The notes below the pieces were generated by a model, which saw nothing but the letters and a program-made list of their open reading frames with translations, did not search any database and was not told the DNA's origin. 64,000 bases of DNA from Pseudomonas gingeri (GTDB lineage: Bacteria; Pseudomonadota; Gammaproteobacteria; Pseudomonadales; Pseudomonadaceae). Made by a program: the position numbers and the translations under genes. Location: assembly GCF_013386115.1 (NCBI RefSeq), contig NZ_JACAOR010000011.1:310001-374000 (forward strand), given 5' to 3'. This document shows positions 33,912 through 43,423 of the stretch, one piece after another (within the stretch, counting starts at the first letter, position 1; each line of letters starts with the position of its first letter).

Positions 33912-35921
33912 TCAATTGACCTTCACCAGGCCACCCTTGATGGTCAGCATGCCGCCGCCGTCGACGGTCTGCTCGGCACCGCCCTTGTTCATCAGGCTGA
34001 CGCCCGCATCGTTGGTCATGGTGGTGCCGGCCTTGTTCTCCAGCGAGGTGCCGGCCTGGTTGCTCAGCGAGGTTCCGGCCTTCTGGCTGATGGAAGTCGC
34101 GGCCTGGGCCGCCAGGTCGGCATCGCTCTTGATGGCGAAACTGCCGCCGCTTTGCAGGGTCAGGGTGCCGGTCACCTTGATCGTCAGGTTGCCGTCGACG
34201 GTGAGGTTGTAGTTGCCGGTGACCTTGTGCTCGTAATTGCCGCCGGTGCTGTGGGTCTGGTCGGCACCGACCTTCACCGTACGGCTGTCCTTCACATCGA
34301 GGGTATCGCTGCCGGTCTGGATGGTGACGCTGCGCTTGCCCTTTTCCAGGGTCACGGTTTCGTCGCCTTCTTTCACCGTGCGGGTGCGGGCGTTCTGCAC
34401 CGTGAGGGTTTCATCGTGGCCGACGGTGGCGGAGGTGTCGTTGAGCACATTGATCTTGAAGTCCTTCTGGGCCTGGAGAAACACTTCCTCGGCATCCTTC
34501 TTGTCCTCGAAGCGCAGCTCGTTGAACCCGCCGCCGCCCTTGGACGAGTTGGTCTTGATCCCGGACTGGGTCTGGTTCGCCGGCAGCGCATAGGGCAGGG
34601 CGTTGTCGCCGTTGTAGACGCAGCCGGTGACCAGCGGCCGGTCCGGGTCGCCGTCGATGAAGGTGACAATCACCTCCTGGCCGATCCGCGGCACGAACTG
34701 CATGCCGAAGCCCTTGCCGCTCCAGGGCAGGACCACGCGGACCCAGCAGGAGCTGGTTTCATCGTTCTTGCCGTCGCGGTCCCAGGGAAACTGCAGCTTG
34801 ATCCGGCCATATTCATCGGTCCAGATTTCTTCGCCGGACTTGCCCACCACCAGGGCGGTCTGCGTGTGCATGCGTGGTTTGGGCGTACTGCGTGTCGGGC
34901 GAAAGGCGGTCGCCTTGGGAATCGCCTCGAAGCGATTGCGGTAGTTTTCGTGATCGACTTCGTGGGTCACCGACGTCACGACCCAGTCGATATTCAGGCT
35001 GGCGTCATCATGACCGGTGAGGGTGAACCAGTGCCCCGGCACCAGCCAGCGGCAATCGCTTTCGCCGACAAAGCGTTTTTCCTGGCTGCGCAGGGCATCC
35101 ACCCGCTGTTTGGTCAATGTATCGCCGCGGGCCTTGGCGGTGTAGCCGCCGGGATGCTCGTAGATCGAGCGCGGTCCGGCAACCGCTTCGGCCTGGCCGT
35201 AGAGCGAAGTAGTGGGGGTGGTGAATTCGTAGTCGGTGGTCTTGTAGGTCCCGGCGACGGCCTGCAGGCACTGTTGGCCCGAGCGGATGCCGTGCAGTTC
35301 GCGCACGCCGATTTCCTGGCCCAGGTACGGCACTTTCGGTCCGTTGGGGATCGGCGGGAACGCGTCATTGCTGTCCGCCAGCACCAGGGTGTGCTTGCCG
35401 TCCTCATGGGTGAAGAACCAGAAGATGCCTTCTTCCTCCAGCAGCCGCGAGACAAAGGCGAAATCCGTCTCGCCGTACTGGATGCAGTATTCGCGCGGGG
35501 TGTAGCTGCCGGTGAGCGAGAGTTTGAAATCGGTGAAGGCATGGGCCTTGAAGATCGTGGTGACGATATCCGAGGTACTGAGGTTCTGGAACACGCGGTT
35601 GTTGCTGGCCAGGGTCAGCCACCAGAGCCATGGCCTCAGCACCAACTGATAGCGCTCGGCCGTGGCATCGGCGGGTAACTGGCGGATTTCGGCGACCAGG
35701 GCGTCCAGCGGACGAAGCAGGGCGTCGTTGTGCAAGGTGGCGGTGACATGGGTGGCGATGGCGGTGGACAGGGTGAGAGTGGTGCCGTCGTTGAGGCCGT
35801 TGAGAATGTACTGGCCAAGGTGGTTCAAGGACTCGTCACCGGAGACGGATTCAGGATACAGCGCCGCGAGTGATGAGGCGGTCAAGGATAAGCTGGTGTT
35901 GGCATCGGTGGTGCGTGACAT
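33912..35921 (-). CDS. vgrG: T6SS spike protein VgrG
   Basis: A 669-residue VgrG/TssI. It has the gp27-like N-terminal part (YCIQYGETDFAFVSRLLEEE, GIFWFFTHEDGKHTL), the gp5 OB-fold (EIWTDEYGRIKLQFPWDRDG, then SSCWVRVVLPWSGKG) and the C-terminal beta-helix needle with repeated valine/glycine pattern. There is no extra C-terminal effector domain, so cargo must be bound through the PAAR tip or as separate proteins. It lies downstream of two putative metalloprotease genes and upstream of a MORN gene. Confidence 0.97.
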   Translation of the reverse strand: MSRTTDANTSLSLTASSLAALYPESVSGDESLNHLGQYILNGLNDGTTLTLSTAIATHVTATLHNDALLRPLDALVAEIRQLPADATAERYQLVLRPWLWWLTLASNNRVFQNLSTSDIVTTIFKAHAFTDFKLSLTGSYTPREYCIQYGETDFAFVSRLLEEEGIFWFFTHEDGKHTLVLADSNDAFPPIPNGPKVPYLGQEIGVRELHGIRSGQQCLQAVAGTYKTTDYEFTTPTTSLYGQAEAVAGPRSIYEHPGGYTAKARGDTLTKQRVDALRSQEKRFVGESDCRWLVPGHWFTLTGHDDASLNIDWVVTSVTHEVDHENYRNRFEAIPKATAFRPTRSTPKPRMHTQTALVVGKSGEEIWTDEYGRIKLQFPWDRDGKNDETSSCWVRVVLPWSGKGFGMQFVPRIGQEVIVTFIDGDPDRPLVTGCVYNGDNALPYALPANQTQSGIKTNSSKGGGGFNELRFEDKKDAEEVFLQAQKDFKINVLNDTSATVGHDETLTVQNARTRTVKEGDETVTLEKGKRSVTIQTGSDTLDVKDSRTVKVGADQTHSTGGNYEHKVTGNYNLTVDGNLTIKVTGTLTLQSGGSFAIKSDADLAAQAATSISQKAGTSLSNQAGTSLENKAGTTMTNDAGVSLMNKGGAEQTVDGGGMLTIKGGLVKVN

Positions 35922-35971
35922 CGAGTGATCTCAATTGAATGACTAAACGGTGTTCCGGACCATCATCATCT

Positions 35972-36694
35972 TTAAGAGTAGGGTAGAGAATTGGGGGGCA
36001 ATAACCCGGGGCTGTGACCGGCCCGTTGTTGTAGCCCGAGTTCTCGTCGAAGGTTGTTTTCGTTGAGATGTGCATCTTGTGGGCTGGTCCGTGGGCGTTT
36101 CCCTTCAGGAACCCCTTCGAGACCAATAGTGAAAATTTCCTCTGTCGGCAGAATGAAACCTCCCGTGTTTATACTTCCTTTGATGATACGCAGGCTGTGT
36201 CGGAGTTCGTGAAACAATTCCACGTAGCTTGGACGCGAGAGCCGGTATGTTTCTAACTCGGCGGCATAATCGGGAGCGTACAGAGGCTCTGAAGGGGTCG
36301 AGTGAATAGCAATTTGCAATGCCAGGTTCGTATCATCTGGATCCCAGATGCACCAAGCCCAGCAAGGTATGTTGCCTGGTCCATGCCCTTCAACTCCTGC
36401 CTCTGCATGATTGCTCATTAGCGCGGGCCGTCCAACGGCATCGTTTTCTTCTTCAGGCAATATAACAATGACCGTATGGGTGTTCAGTATCGGAACCCCG
36501 GTCTGTGGCGTCGCCTGAATTGTGAACTTATCAATCAGCCTTTGTCCGATGACAGTGTTCGTGTGCAAGTGCGTCAATGCAGCATTGACCTTTTGTGCAT
36601 AAACTGGGAGCAGCGCCGCCTCAGGCCCGGTAACACCTATGCAGATTCCTGGATACAGAGAGGGGCTGGCAACGTAATTCTCGATGGATGGCAT
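35972..36694 (-). CDS. Putative M91-like zinc metallopeptidase, candidate T6SS effector
   Basis: A 240-residue protein. SYVELFHELRHSLRII contains an HExxH zinc motif, followed 20 residues later by LPTEEIFTIGLEGV, whose Glu could be the third ligand; this spacing and the EE..T.G sequence resemble the M91 family of injected effectors (NleD/HopH1). The ATG at 36694 follows GGAG by 7 bases. No signal peptide, as expected for T6SS cargo. It sits between a JAMM-type gene and vgrG and is AT-richer than the surrounding core genes, a sign of recent acquisition. Substrate unknown. An inactive relative or immunity protein cannot be ruled out. Confidence 0.65.
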   Translation of the reverse strand: MPSIENYVASPSLYPGICIGVTGPEAALLPVYAQKVNAALTHLHTNTVIGQRLIDKFTIQATPQTGVPILNTHTVIVILPEEENDAVGRPALMSNHAEAGVEGHGPGNIPCWAWCIWDPDDTNLALQIAIHSTPSEPLYAPDYAAELETYRLSRPSYVELFHELRHSLRIIKGSINTGGFILPTEEIFTIGLEGVPEGKRPRTSPQDAHLNENNLRRELGLQQRAGHSPGLLPPNSLPYS

Positions 36695-36742
36695 GATGTT
36701 TCTCCAACCCATTAATGGGGCTACGACGGTCGGCTGTTTTTT

Positions 36743-37573
36743 TTATCCGTTTTTTGTTTTGAACAGACGGATATTTTCCCAAGGCCAAGGTTCGCTTGCC
36801 TTGGTCCAGATACGTGCGGTAAACCAGTTTCCAAGGATTCGCTGGGACTTCAGGTAGACATAGGTGGGGGAGTTTTCCTTGAGTTTTCCTCTATAGTATT
36901 CGCAGTTATTCAGCAAAGCCTGCTCGATATTCATGCTTTCCACGTCTTCTGCGTGAAAGATGGCGGCGTTGGGGAAGTGCTCGTGTAATGTCTTCCCTGC
37001 CTCGGAGAACTTCTCCTCCATGAAATGTGTCATGTATTCTTTTTTGTATTGATCTGTGTCCCACAGGATGTTTGTCTGGCGGGTGGTTTCGTCCGATATC
37101 TTTTTTCCTGTGACCAGAGTGGGGCAGGGTTTTCTGAAAATTATCACGAACAGTTCGGTGTTACTTGAGACCAGGCGAACACTGCAGTTTTTGTTATTTG
37201 GGAAAAATTTTACCCACTGATCCCAATCACCGCTGGATGGGCCTACAGCCGCCAGTGATGCATATTTTTCTCGATAGGGGTGATTGTGAAAATTTCCAAT
37301 GTAGTGGTCTGTTGTATATAGTTTCTCGCTATTTAGTTTAACGCTGTCGTGCTGTCCGGTGTACACAGTGACTTGAGTTGGAGATGTGTGTTCAAGCGTT
37401 ATTTGGTCGTTCTGCCAAAGCAGGTTGGTGCCCTTTTCTTTAACTTCATTTTCTGAGGCGCTTATGATTTTCATGAGCTCTGCGGTCAGGGTGATCGGTA
37501 TTTCCAGCCATGAAGGTGTGTATGTGTTGGGCTCGTCACTAAGCAAGTTGCCTACGTGGGTGTTTATGTTCAT
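36743..37573 (-). CDS. Putative JAMM/MPN-type metalloprotease, candidate T6SS effector
   Basis: A 276-residue protein. YIGNFHNHPYREKYASLAAV followed by GPSSGDWDQW gives the JAMM/MPN signature His-x-His-Pro ... Pro-Ser-x2-Asp of zinc isopeptidases and RadC-like proteins. Prokaryotic JAB domains are known in polymorphic toxin systems. ATG 37573 (MNINTHVG) was preferred to a TTG at 37591. The gene is visibly AT-rich relative to clpV and vgrG, arguing for horizontal transfer. It follows clpV by 64 bp and precedes the M91-like gene by 48 bp, so the two may be a pair. It could also be a maturation protease or the immunity partner. Confidence 0.6.
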   Translation of the reverse strand: MNINTHVGNLLSDEPNTYTPSWLEIPITLTAELMKIISASENEVKEKGTNLLWQNDQITLEHTSPTQVTVYTGQHDSVKLNSEKLYTTDHYIGNFHNHPYREKYASLAAVGPSSGDWDQWVKFFPNNKNCSVRLVSSNTELFVIIFRKPCPTLVTGKKISDETTRQTNILWDTDQYKKEYMTHFMEEKFSEAGKTLHEHFPNAAIFHAEDVESMNIEQALLNNCEYYRGKLKENSPTYVYLKSQRILGNWFTARIWTKASEPWPWENIRLFKTKNG

Positions 37574-37637
37574 TTTTTTGCAAACTCTCAATATGCCCGA
37601 GTAAAGGTTTCCAGTCTTGGAAATCCCCCTCCTTGCT

Positions 37638-40202
37638 TTACTCCAACACCCACTCCGCCAGTTTCCCCGTCACCTGGGTCATCAACACATTCTCGACATC
37701 CCTGGCACCCGCGGCGCTGCACTTGGCGAGTACGGCTTTCACAATCCCGGCATCAAACTCGAACTGCTTGCCGGTCGCGGCCTTGTAGCGCTCGCGCAGT
37801 TTCTCCAGTTTCGCCAGCACAATGCCTTCAAGGGTCGTCTCGTCCAGTGGCCGATAAGGCACGATCGTCATGCGCGCCAGGAACGCCGGGCGGAAGGCTT
37901 GCAGCAATACCTGGCGCAGATGCTCGTTGAAGGCATCGGTGCCCAGTTGCGCAATGGGGGTATCCAGGATCAACTCCGCGCCGACATTGCTGGTGGCCAG
38001 CATCACGGTGTTCTTGAAGTCCACCACCAGCCCGGTACCGTCTTCCATCACGCCCTTGTCGAAGACGTTGTAGAAGGCTTCCAGTACATCCGGATGGGCT
38101 TTTTCGATTTCGTCCAGCAGCACCACCGAATAGGGTTTGCGCCGCACGGCTTCGGTCAGTACGCCCCCGCTCCCATAGCCGACATAACCGGGCGGGGCGC
38201 CTTTCAACTGGCTGACGGTGTGGGCTTCCTGGTATTCGGAGAGGTTGATGCTGATCAGGTTGCGTTCGCCGCCATACAGGGCATCCGCCAGGGCGTAGGC
38301 GGTTTCGGTCTTGCCCACGCCGGTGGGGCCGAGCAGCAGGAATACCCCTACCGGCTTCTGTGGGTCGGTCAGCCCGGCGCGATAAGCCTGCAGGCGCTGG
38401 GCGATGGTTCCCAGCGCGGTGGTCTGGCCCATCACCCGCTGGCCCATGCGCTGGCCGAGGGTGCGTACGGCGTGGGCTTCGTCGGCGAGCATCTTGCCCA
38501 CGGGAATTCCGGTCCAGCCGGCAATCACCGCCGCCACGGTTTTCGAGTCGACCTGTTCCGGCACCAGCGGATCGTCCTGGCGGATGGCATCGAGCCCGGC
38601 TTCCAGGCGCACCAGTTCGGCAGCCAGGGTATCGATGCGGCCATCGGTTTCCTGGTCGGATTTACCGTTGTCCAGGCTGTCGCTCAGGGCCAGCAATTCA
38701 CGGCGTTTTTCCAACAGCTCGCGTACTGCCTCGCGCTCTTCACCCCAACGGGTTTCCAGCTCGCGGATGGCTTGCAGATTGCCCGTGGACTCGCTTTCCA
38801 GCACGGTGATACGTTCGCGGTGGTCCAGTCCCGTCGCCTGTTCGCGGCGCAGACGGTCGACTTCCTCCTTCAGGCTCTGCTGGCGATGGCGCAGGCTTTC
38901 CAGCGGAGGCGGCACGTCATGTTGACCGAGGGCGACCCGGGCGCAGGCCGTGTCGAGAATGCTGATGGCCTTGTCCGGCAACTGGCGCCCGGAGATGTAG
39001 CGATGGGACAACTTCACCGCGTCGTGAATCGCGGCATCCAGCACTTGCACACCGTGGTGCTGTTCCAGCTTGGCCGCCACCCCGCGCAGCATCTCCACGG
39101 CGGTGGTTTCGTCCGGTTCTTCCACTTGCACCAGCTGGAAACGCCGGGCCAGGGCGGGGTCTTTCTCGAAGTATTTCTTGTATTCCATCCAGGTGGTGGC
39201 GGCCAGGGTGCGCAACTCGCCCCGGGCCAGCGCCGGCTTGAGCAGGTTGGCCGCGTCGCTGCCGCCTTCGGCGCCGCCCGCGCCGATCAGGGTATGGGCT
39301 TCATCGATAAACAGGATGATCGGCTTGTCGGCACTGCGCACCGCATCGATCACCCCCTTGAGGCGTTGCTCGAACTCGCCCTTGACCCCGGCCCCGGCCT
39401 GCAACAGGCCCAGGTCCAGGACCCGCAGGCTGACTTCCTGCAACGAGGGGGGGACATCGCCGGCGGCAATGCGCAGGGCCAGGCCCTCGACCACCGCGGT
39501 CTTGCCGACCCCCGGGGCGCCCACCAGGATCGGGTTGTTCTGCCGGCGGCGCAGGAGGATATCGATGCACTGGCGGATCTCGCCGTCGCGGCCGACGATG
39601 GGGTCGATTCGCCCGGCGTGGGCATCGGCGGTCAGGTCCTGGGTGTACTGGTCCAGCACCGAGTCCTGCGCCGAGTTGCGGTGGGCGGGCTTTTCCGTGG
39701 CCGCGGCAGCCGAACGTTTCGGCCCGGTATGTTCGCGGGAGTTCTCGGTCCATTCCAGCAGGTTGCTGCGCAGGGCATCCCGGGGGATTTTCAGCAATGA
39801 CGAGGCGCTGTTGAGCAGCAGGCTGCGCCGCTCGTCGCGGTCGAGCAGGGCCAGCAGCAACAGCCCCGAGCGAATGCTGTCGAGGCCGAGCACGCTGGCC
39901 TGGACTACCGCGTCTTCGAGCAGGCCGATGGTCTGTGCCGACAGCGCCGGGGTCCGGGTGCTGCCGGACTTGAACAGTTCCAGGGCCTTGTTGATCTCCG
40001 CCGACAAGGCATCGCGCTCCAGGCCGAAGCGCGGCAGCAGCCAGGCAAAGTCGCCGCCTTCGATCTCCAGCAGTTCCAGCAGCAGGTGCTCGATTTCCAC
40101 ATAGTGATGACCCCGTTGCAGGCAGCGCTGGGCGGCCTTTTCCAGGGCGCGACGGTTGTCGGCGTTGAGGCGTCCGATCAGGCTGCCCAGTTCCATGCTC
40201 AA
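37638..40202 (-). CDS. tssH: T6SS ATPase ClpV
   Basis: An 854-residue AAA+ protein with two Walker A motifs (VGAPGVGKTAVVEGLALRI and LLGPTGVGKTETAYALADAL), a coiled middle domain and a ClpV-type N-terminal domain that binds the contracted TssBC sheath. It disassembles the sheath after firing. The start overlaps tssG by 4 bp. It is the last core gene of the leftward arm before the effector slot. Confidence 0.97.
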   Translation of the reverse strand: MSMELGSLIGRLNADNRRALEKAAQRCLQRGHHYVEIEHLLLELLEIEGGDFAWLLPRFGLERDALSAEINKALELFKSGSTRTPALSAQTIGLLEDAVVQASVLGLDSIRSGLLLLALLDRDERRSLLLNSASSLLKIPRDALRSNLLEWTENSREHTGPKRSAAAATEKPAHRNSAQDSVLDQYTQDLTADAHAGRIDPIVGRDGEIRQCIDILLRRRQNNPILVGAPGVGKTAVVEGLALRIAAGDVPPSLQEVSLRVLDLGLLQAGAGVKGEFEQRLKGVIDAVRSADKPIILFIDEAHTLIGAGGAEGGSDAANLLKPALARGELRTLAATTWMEYKKYFEKDPALARRFQLVQVEEPDETTAVEMLRGVAAKLEQHHGVQVLDAAIHDAVKLSHRYISGRQLPDKAISILDTACARVALGQHDVPPPLESLRHRQQSLKEEVDRLRREQATGLDHRERITVLESESTGNLQAIRELETRWGEEREAVRELLEKRRELLALSDSLDNGKSDQETDGRIDTLAAELVRLEAGLDAIRQDDPLVPEQVDSKTVAAVIAGWTGIPVGKMLADEAHAVRTLGQRMGQRVMGQTTALGTIAQRLQAYRAGLTDPQKPVGVFLLLGPTGVGKTETAYALADALYGGERNLISINLSEYQEAHTVSQLKGAPPGYVGYGSGGVLTEAVRRKPYSVVLLDEIEKAHPDVLEAFYNVFDKGVMEDGTGLVVDFKNTVMLATSNVGAELILDTPIAQLGTDAFNEHLRQVLLQAFRPAFLARMTIVPYRPLDETTLEGIVLAKLEKLRERYKAATGKQFEFDAGIVKAVLAKCSAAGARDVENVLMTQVTGKLAEWVLE

Positions 40203-41218
40203 GCGATCTCCAGTTGGCGCAAGCGGGTTTCGATCCGTTGCACATGCTCAGTGGGTTGCGCTTGCAGGCCGCCATTCCAGCTCAGTTGCGGCGGTGCGAC
40301 GCTGTCGAGGGTCATCGGTCCGGCGCCGCGGATCAGCAGGGTCAGGCTGCAATCCAGGTCGGGGCCGAAGTACAGGCCGGCGAGGGCGGCCAGGGCCGGA
40401 TGCGCTTCGCCGTCGGGGAGAAAGCGCACGGCCTGGTGATTGGGCAGCGGGCCGAGGGTCAGGCGGATTCCGGCATGTTCATCCCAGACCCGCGTGCCGG
40501 CGACGGCATCGCGGCCCAGGGTCAGGTTGCGGCCGCCGGGCTGCATGCGACTGCGGCTGGCCGGGGGGATTTCCCGCCAGGCGCCGATATAGGCCTCGGC
40601 TGCCACCGCGACGTTGAAATGCTGGCGTACCACCGCCGCGAACCCCGCCAATGAGCGTCGCCCACCGGCAAACAGCGCACTGCGCGCCAGTACCGCCGCG
40701 TCGGGCAGGGCACCGCGGTCATGCAGGGCCTTGGGCAGCAGGCCACTGAGGGCGCGCAACTGGCGGTGTACCGGTGTCGCGGCGGGCAAGGCAAAGCCCA
40801 CGGCGACCCGATGCTTGCGCATCACCCGATACAGCAGGCTGATCAGTCGATGCTGGAACAGATCGAGGAATTCGGCGGGGGCGTGGTCCTTCTGCCGGGC
40901 CCGTTGTTGCAGCCATTCCTGGTCGGCATAGGGCAGTGGCCCATCAGGGCCGCCGAGACCGAATACCGGCGTGGTCAGCACCGGCTGCCGACCCTCGGTT
41001 TCCTTCAGACTTTCCACTTCACTGCTGGGAAACAACGGCGTCAGCGGGCCACGTAGACGCACGGCTTCGGCATCGGGAGCGGTGCCGGTGCCCAGCGGCA
41101 CGGCCTGCGGACGTTCGCATTCGAGCAACAACAGAGCCTGCAGCAGCTCGAAGGCCTGCGGGTCGTCACGCAGTTGCTGACTCAGAGGGACAGTGGCTGG
41201 CCGGGTTGGGGTTGCCAT
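40199..41218 (-). CDS. tssG: T6SS baseplate protein TssG
   Basis: A 339-residue baseplate wedge protein. Family features include FELLQALLLLECERP at the start, GPDGPLPYADQEWLQQRARQ, FLDLFQHRLISLLYRVMRKH, and a C-terminal LTLGRDAVAGTRVWD segment. With TssF, TssE and TssK it forms the baseplate around VgrG. The start overlaps tssF by 37 bp and the stop overlaps clpV by 4 bp, so these genes are tightly coupled. Confidence 0.95.
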   Translation of the reverse strand: MATPTRPATVPLSQQLRDDPQAFELLQALLLLECERPQAVPLGTGTAPDAEAVRLRGPLTPLFPSSEVESLKETEGRQPVLTTPVFGLGGPDGPLPYADQEWLQQRARQKDHAPAEFLDLFQHRLISLLYRVMRKHRVAVGFALPAATPVHRQLRALSGLLPKALHDRGALPDAAVLARSALFAGGRRSLAGFAAVVRQHFNVAVAAEAYIGAWREIPPASRSRMQPGGRNLTLGRDAVAGTRVWDEHAGIRLTLGPLPNHQAVRFLPDGEAHPALAALAGLYFGPDLDCSLTLLIRGAGPMTLDSVAPPQLSWNGGLQAQPTEHVQRIETRLRQLEIA

Positions 41219-42975
41219 GTCTTGACCTCCTTGTCGGACTGGACCAGCACCGTGCGCACAAAGCGGTTGGCGGTGGCATAGAGTGAGAAGAACTGCGCCA
41301 GGACCGCGGAAAACAGCACCGCGCTATGGCCGACGAAAAGTTGCGGATCCAGTTGTACCCGCACTTCCAGGCCATTGCGCCAGCCACGCCAGGCATCCTC
41401 GCCGACATGGGCGACCACCCGTTCGCAGGCCAGGCCCAGCAGGCCTTCGATCTGCCGGCGGGCACTGGCCTCGTCGCGCAGGTTGTGCAATTCGAGGATT
41501 TCCTTGAGGGCATCGAGGGCCTGCGGGCCTTCCACCAGTGACAGGTGATTGAGGGTCAGTTGCGACACCAGCTTCCAGCGCGATTCACCGCCCAGGTGCG
41601 GCAGACTCTGCGGGCTGGGCGGATTGCGCAGGCGTGCCCAGGCCACCGGTCCCGGGCGCTCGAAACCCAGTGGCGTCCCGGCACCGAGGCTTTGTGCCAG
41701 GTGCCGGTTGGTGCACAGCAATTCGGCGGTGACGCTGTATTGCGGCGCGTCCTCGCGGGGTTTGAAGCGGGTGTCCACCAGGCTCAGCATCAGGTCGCTG
41801 CCCAACCGATTGGGCGTCAGCCCGGTGATGCGGCGGGCATGCCAGTACAGATGGCTTTCGCCCAGCGCATGCTGGCTGCCGTAATAGGCCGGGACCTTCT
41901 GCACGCCCTGCGGGGTCATGGCGCGCAGGCCGCGAATGCTGTGGATCTCGACGCTGTTTTCCCGATGGCTGTCGGCGATCAGCCGGTACTCGCTGCGGGT
42001 GCCGTCCGGGCGCAACGGTTCCGACGTACGCGGGAACAGGTTGAGTGCCGGGCTGCAGCCCAGCACGATATCGCTGGCCTGCAGGTGCAGGCGACTGCCG
42101 GGGGTGTGATCGAACACGAAGTACAGGTAGAGGCTTTCACTGTCGTCCCGGCCACCACCGAAGGGCACGTCGAAGAAGCTGAACTTGTCCGGAAAGGCGA
42201 AGTACTCGGCCAGCAGGCGCAGGCCCGGATGGACGCCGTCTTCTTCCGGCAACAAGGCCTCGTCGCCGGCGAAACCGACAATCCGTGGCAGGCCGCCGAG
42301 GGGCCGCGGCGGGCTGCCGGGCGGACCGGCGAGCACCTGGGTGGTATGGGCGCCGAGCAGGTCATAGAGCCTGGCGTTGACCACCGGCGAGGCGGCCAGG
42401 TGCAGGCGCAACTGTTGGGCTTCCAGCTCCGACCAGAGGGTCTTGCCCTGGCAACGAAAGCTCAGGCGCAGGGCCGAGCGGGCCTGGTTGGCCCCGGTCA
42501 GTGCCTGGGCCTCATCACTGTCGAGCAACAGCGCCTCGGTGATCTCCAGCGGCCACAGGTTGACCTCGGCGCTGGTGCGGAAATGGATGCTTTCGCCCTT
42601 GCGGGTGGTGACGAACAGCGGTGTGTCCCGGGGCATGCGATAACCGGCGGCCAGGTTGCCTTTGCTCGGGTCCGGCTGGAACTGGACGATGGCGCAGGAG
42701 GGCAGGGGGCGCACGGCCAGGGGATAGAGCTGTTCCAGCAGGGCGTCGCTGAACTCCGCGTAGTCATCGTCCAGCCGGCGTTGCAGGCGTGCGGCCAGCA
42801 GGGCGAAACCTTCCAGCAGGCGTTCGACATGGGGGTCGGGGCATTCGCCCGGCGACAGTTCCAGGCGGCGGGCGACCTTGGGGTATTGCTGGGCGAAAAT
42901 GCCGCCGGCATGCCGCAGCCAGGTCAGTTCCCGTTGGTAATAGTCGAGCAGTTCGGCATCAATCGAGTCGCTCAT
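41182..42975 (-). CDS. tssF: T6SS baseplate protein TssF
   Basis: A 597-residue TssF starting MSDSIDAELLDYYQRELTWL, with the family's PDPHVERLLEGFALLAARLQ near residue 50 and later VQFQPDPSKGNLAAGYRMPR. ATG 42975 was chosen because the frame further upstream is inside tssE and does not resemble TssF; the overlap with tssE is 17 bp. It assembles two copies per wedge with TssG. Confidence 0.96.
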   Translation of the reverse strand: MSDSIDAELLDYYQRELTWLRHAGGIFAQQYPKVARRLELSPGECPDPHVERLLEGFALLAARLQRRLDDDYAEFSDALLEQLYPLAVRPLPSCAIVQFQPDPSKGNLAAGYRMPRDTPLFVTTRKGESIHFRTSAEVNLWPLEITEALLLDSDEAQALTGANQARSALRLSFRCQGKTLWSELEAQQLRLHLAASPVVNARLYDLLGAHTTQVLAGPPGSPPRPLGGLPRIVGFAGDEALLPEEDGVHPGLRLLAEYFAFPDKFSFFDVPFGGGRDDSESLYLYFVFDHTPGSRLHLQASDIVLGCSPALNLFPRTSEPLRPDGTRSEYRLIADSHRENSVEIHSIRGLRAMTPQGVQKVPAYYGSQHALGESHLYWHARRITGLTPNRLGSDLMLSLVDTRFKPREDAPQYSVTAELLCTNRHLAQSLGAGTPLGFERPGPVAWARLRNPPSPQSLPHLGGESRWKLVSQLTLNHLSLVEGPQALDALKEILELHNLRDEASARRQIEGLLGLACERVVAHVGEDAWRGWRNGLEVRVQLDPQLFVGHSAVLFSAVLAQFFSLYATANRFVRTVLVQSDKEVKTWQPQPGQPLSL

Positions 42976-43408
42976 GGCTGACCTCGAGACCCTGGTGGGT
43001 CTTCTCGATGACAAAGGCCACCGGCCAATGTCGATGACCGCTGCGCAGGGCGCCATGCAGGACGATGCTCAATTGCTGGGGCTGGCCTTCCACCGGTTGC
43101 ACATCGACCTCGTCGAGGGCCAGGCGGGGTTCGAAGTGTTCCACGGCCTGGCGGATTTCCCGGGCCAGCTTGCGTCGGTCGTCGCTGCGCTGGCCTTGCA
43201 GTGCTGTCCAGTCGGCGACGCCATAATCGAGAATGCTGGGCGGCGAGGTCAGGGCCTCGCGCGCCCGGCGCGTGTTGAACAGGCGCAGCAGTTCGCCGCG
43301 CACCGAGTCGGCCAGTGCCTGGTGATCGAAGGCTTCCAGCGCCTGCGCTTGATCCTCGCCACCGGCGAGGCGCTCGAACAGCGGGGGAAGAATACCGGTC
43401 GCTGACAT
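42959..43408 (-). CDS. tssE: T6SS baseplate protein TssE (gp25-like)
   Basis: A 149-residue lysozyme-like baseplate protein (gp25 family) with LFERLAGG near the start, the SILDYGVADW motif and the KLAREIRQAVEHFEPRL segment. It links the baseplate to the sheath. It lies 15 bp after hcp and overlaps tssF. Confidence 0.94.
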   Translation of the reverse strand: MSATGILPPLFERLAGGEDQAQALEAFDHQALADSVRGELLRLFNTRRAREALTSPPSILDYGVADWTALQGQRSDDRRKLAREIRQAVEHFEPRLALDEVDVQPVEGQPQQLSIVLHGALRSGHRHWPVAFVIEKTHQGLEVSHERLD

Positions 43409-43423
43409 GGCCGCCCGGTTCCC

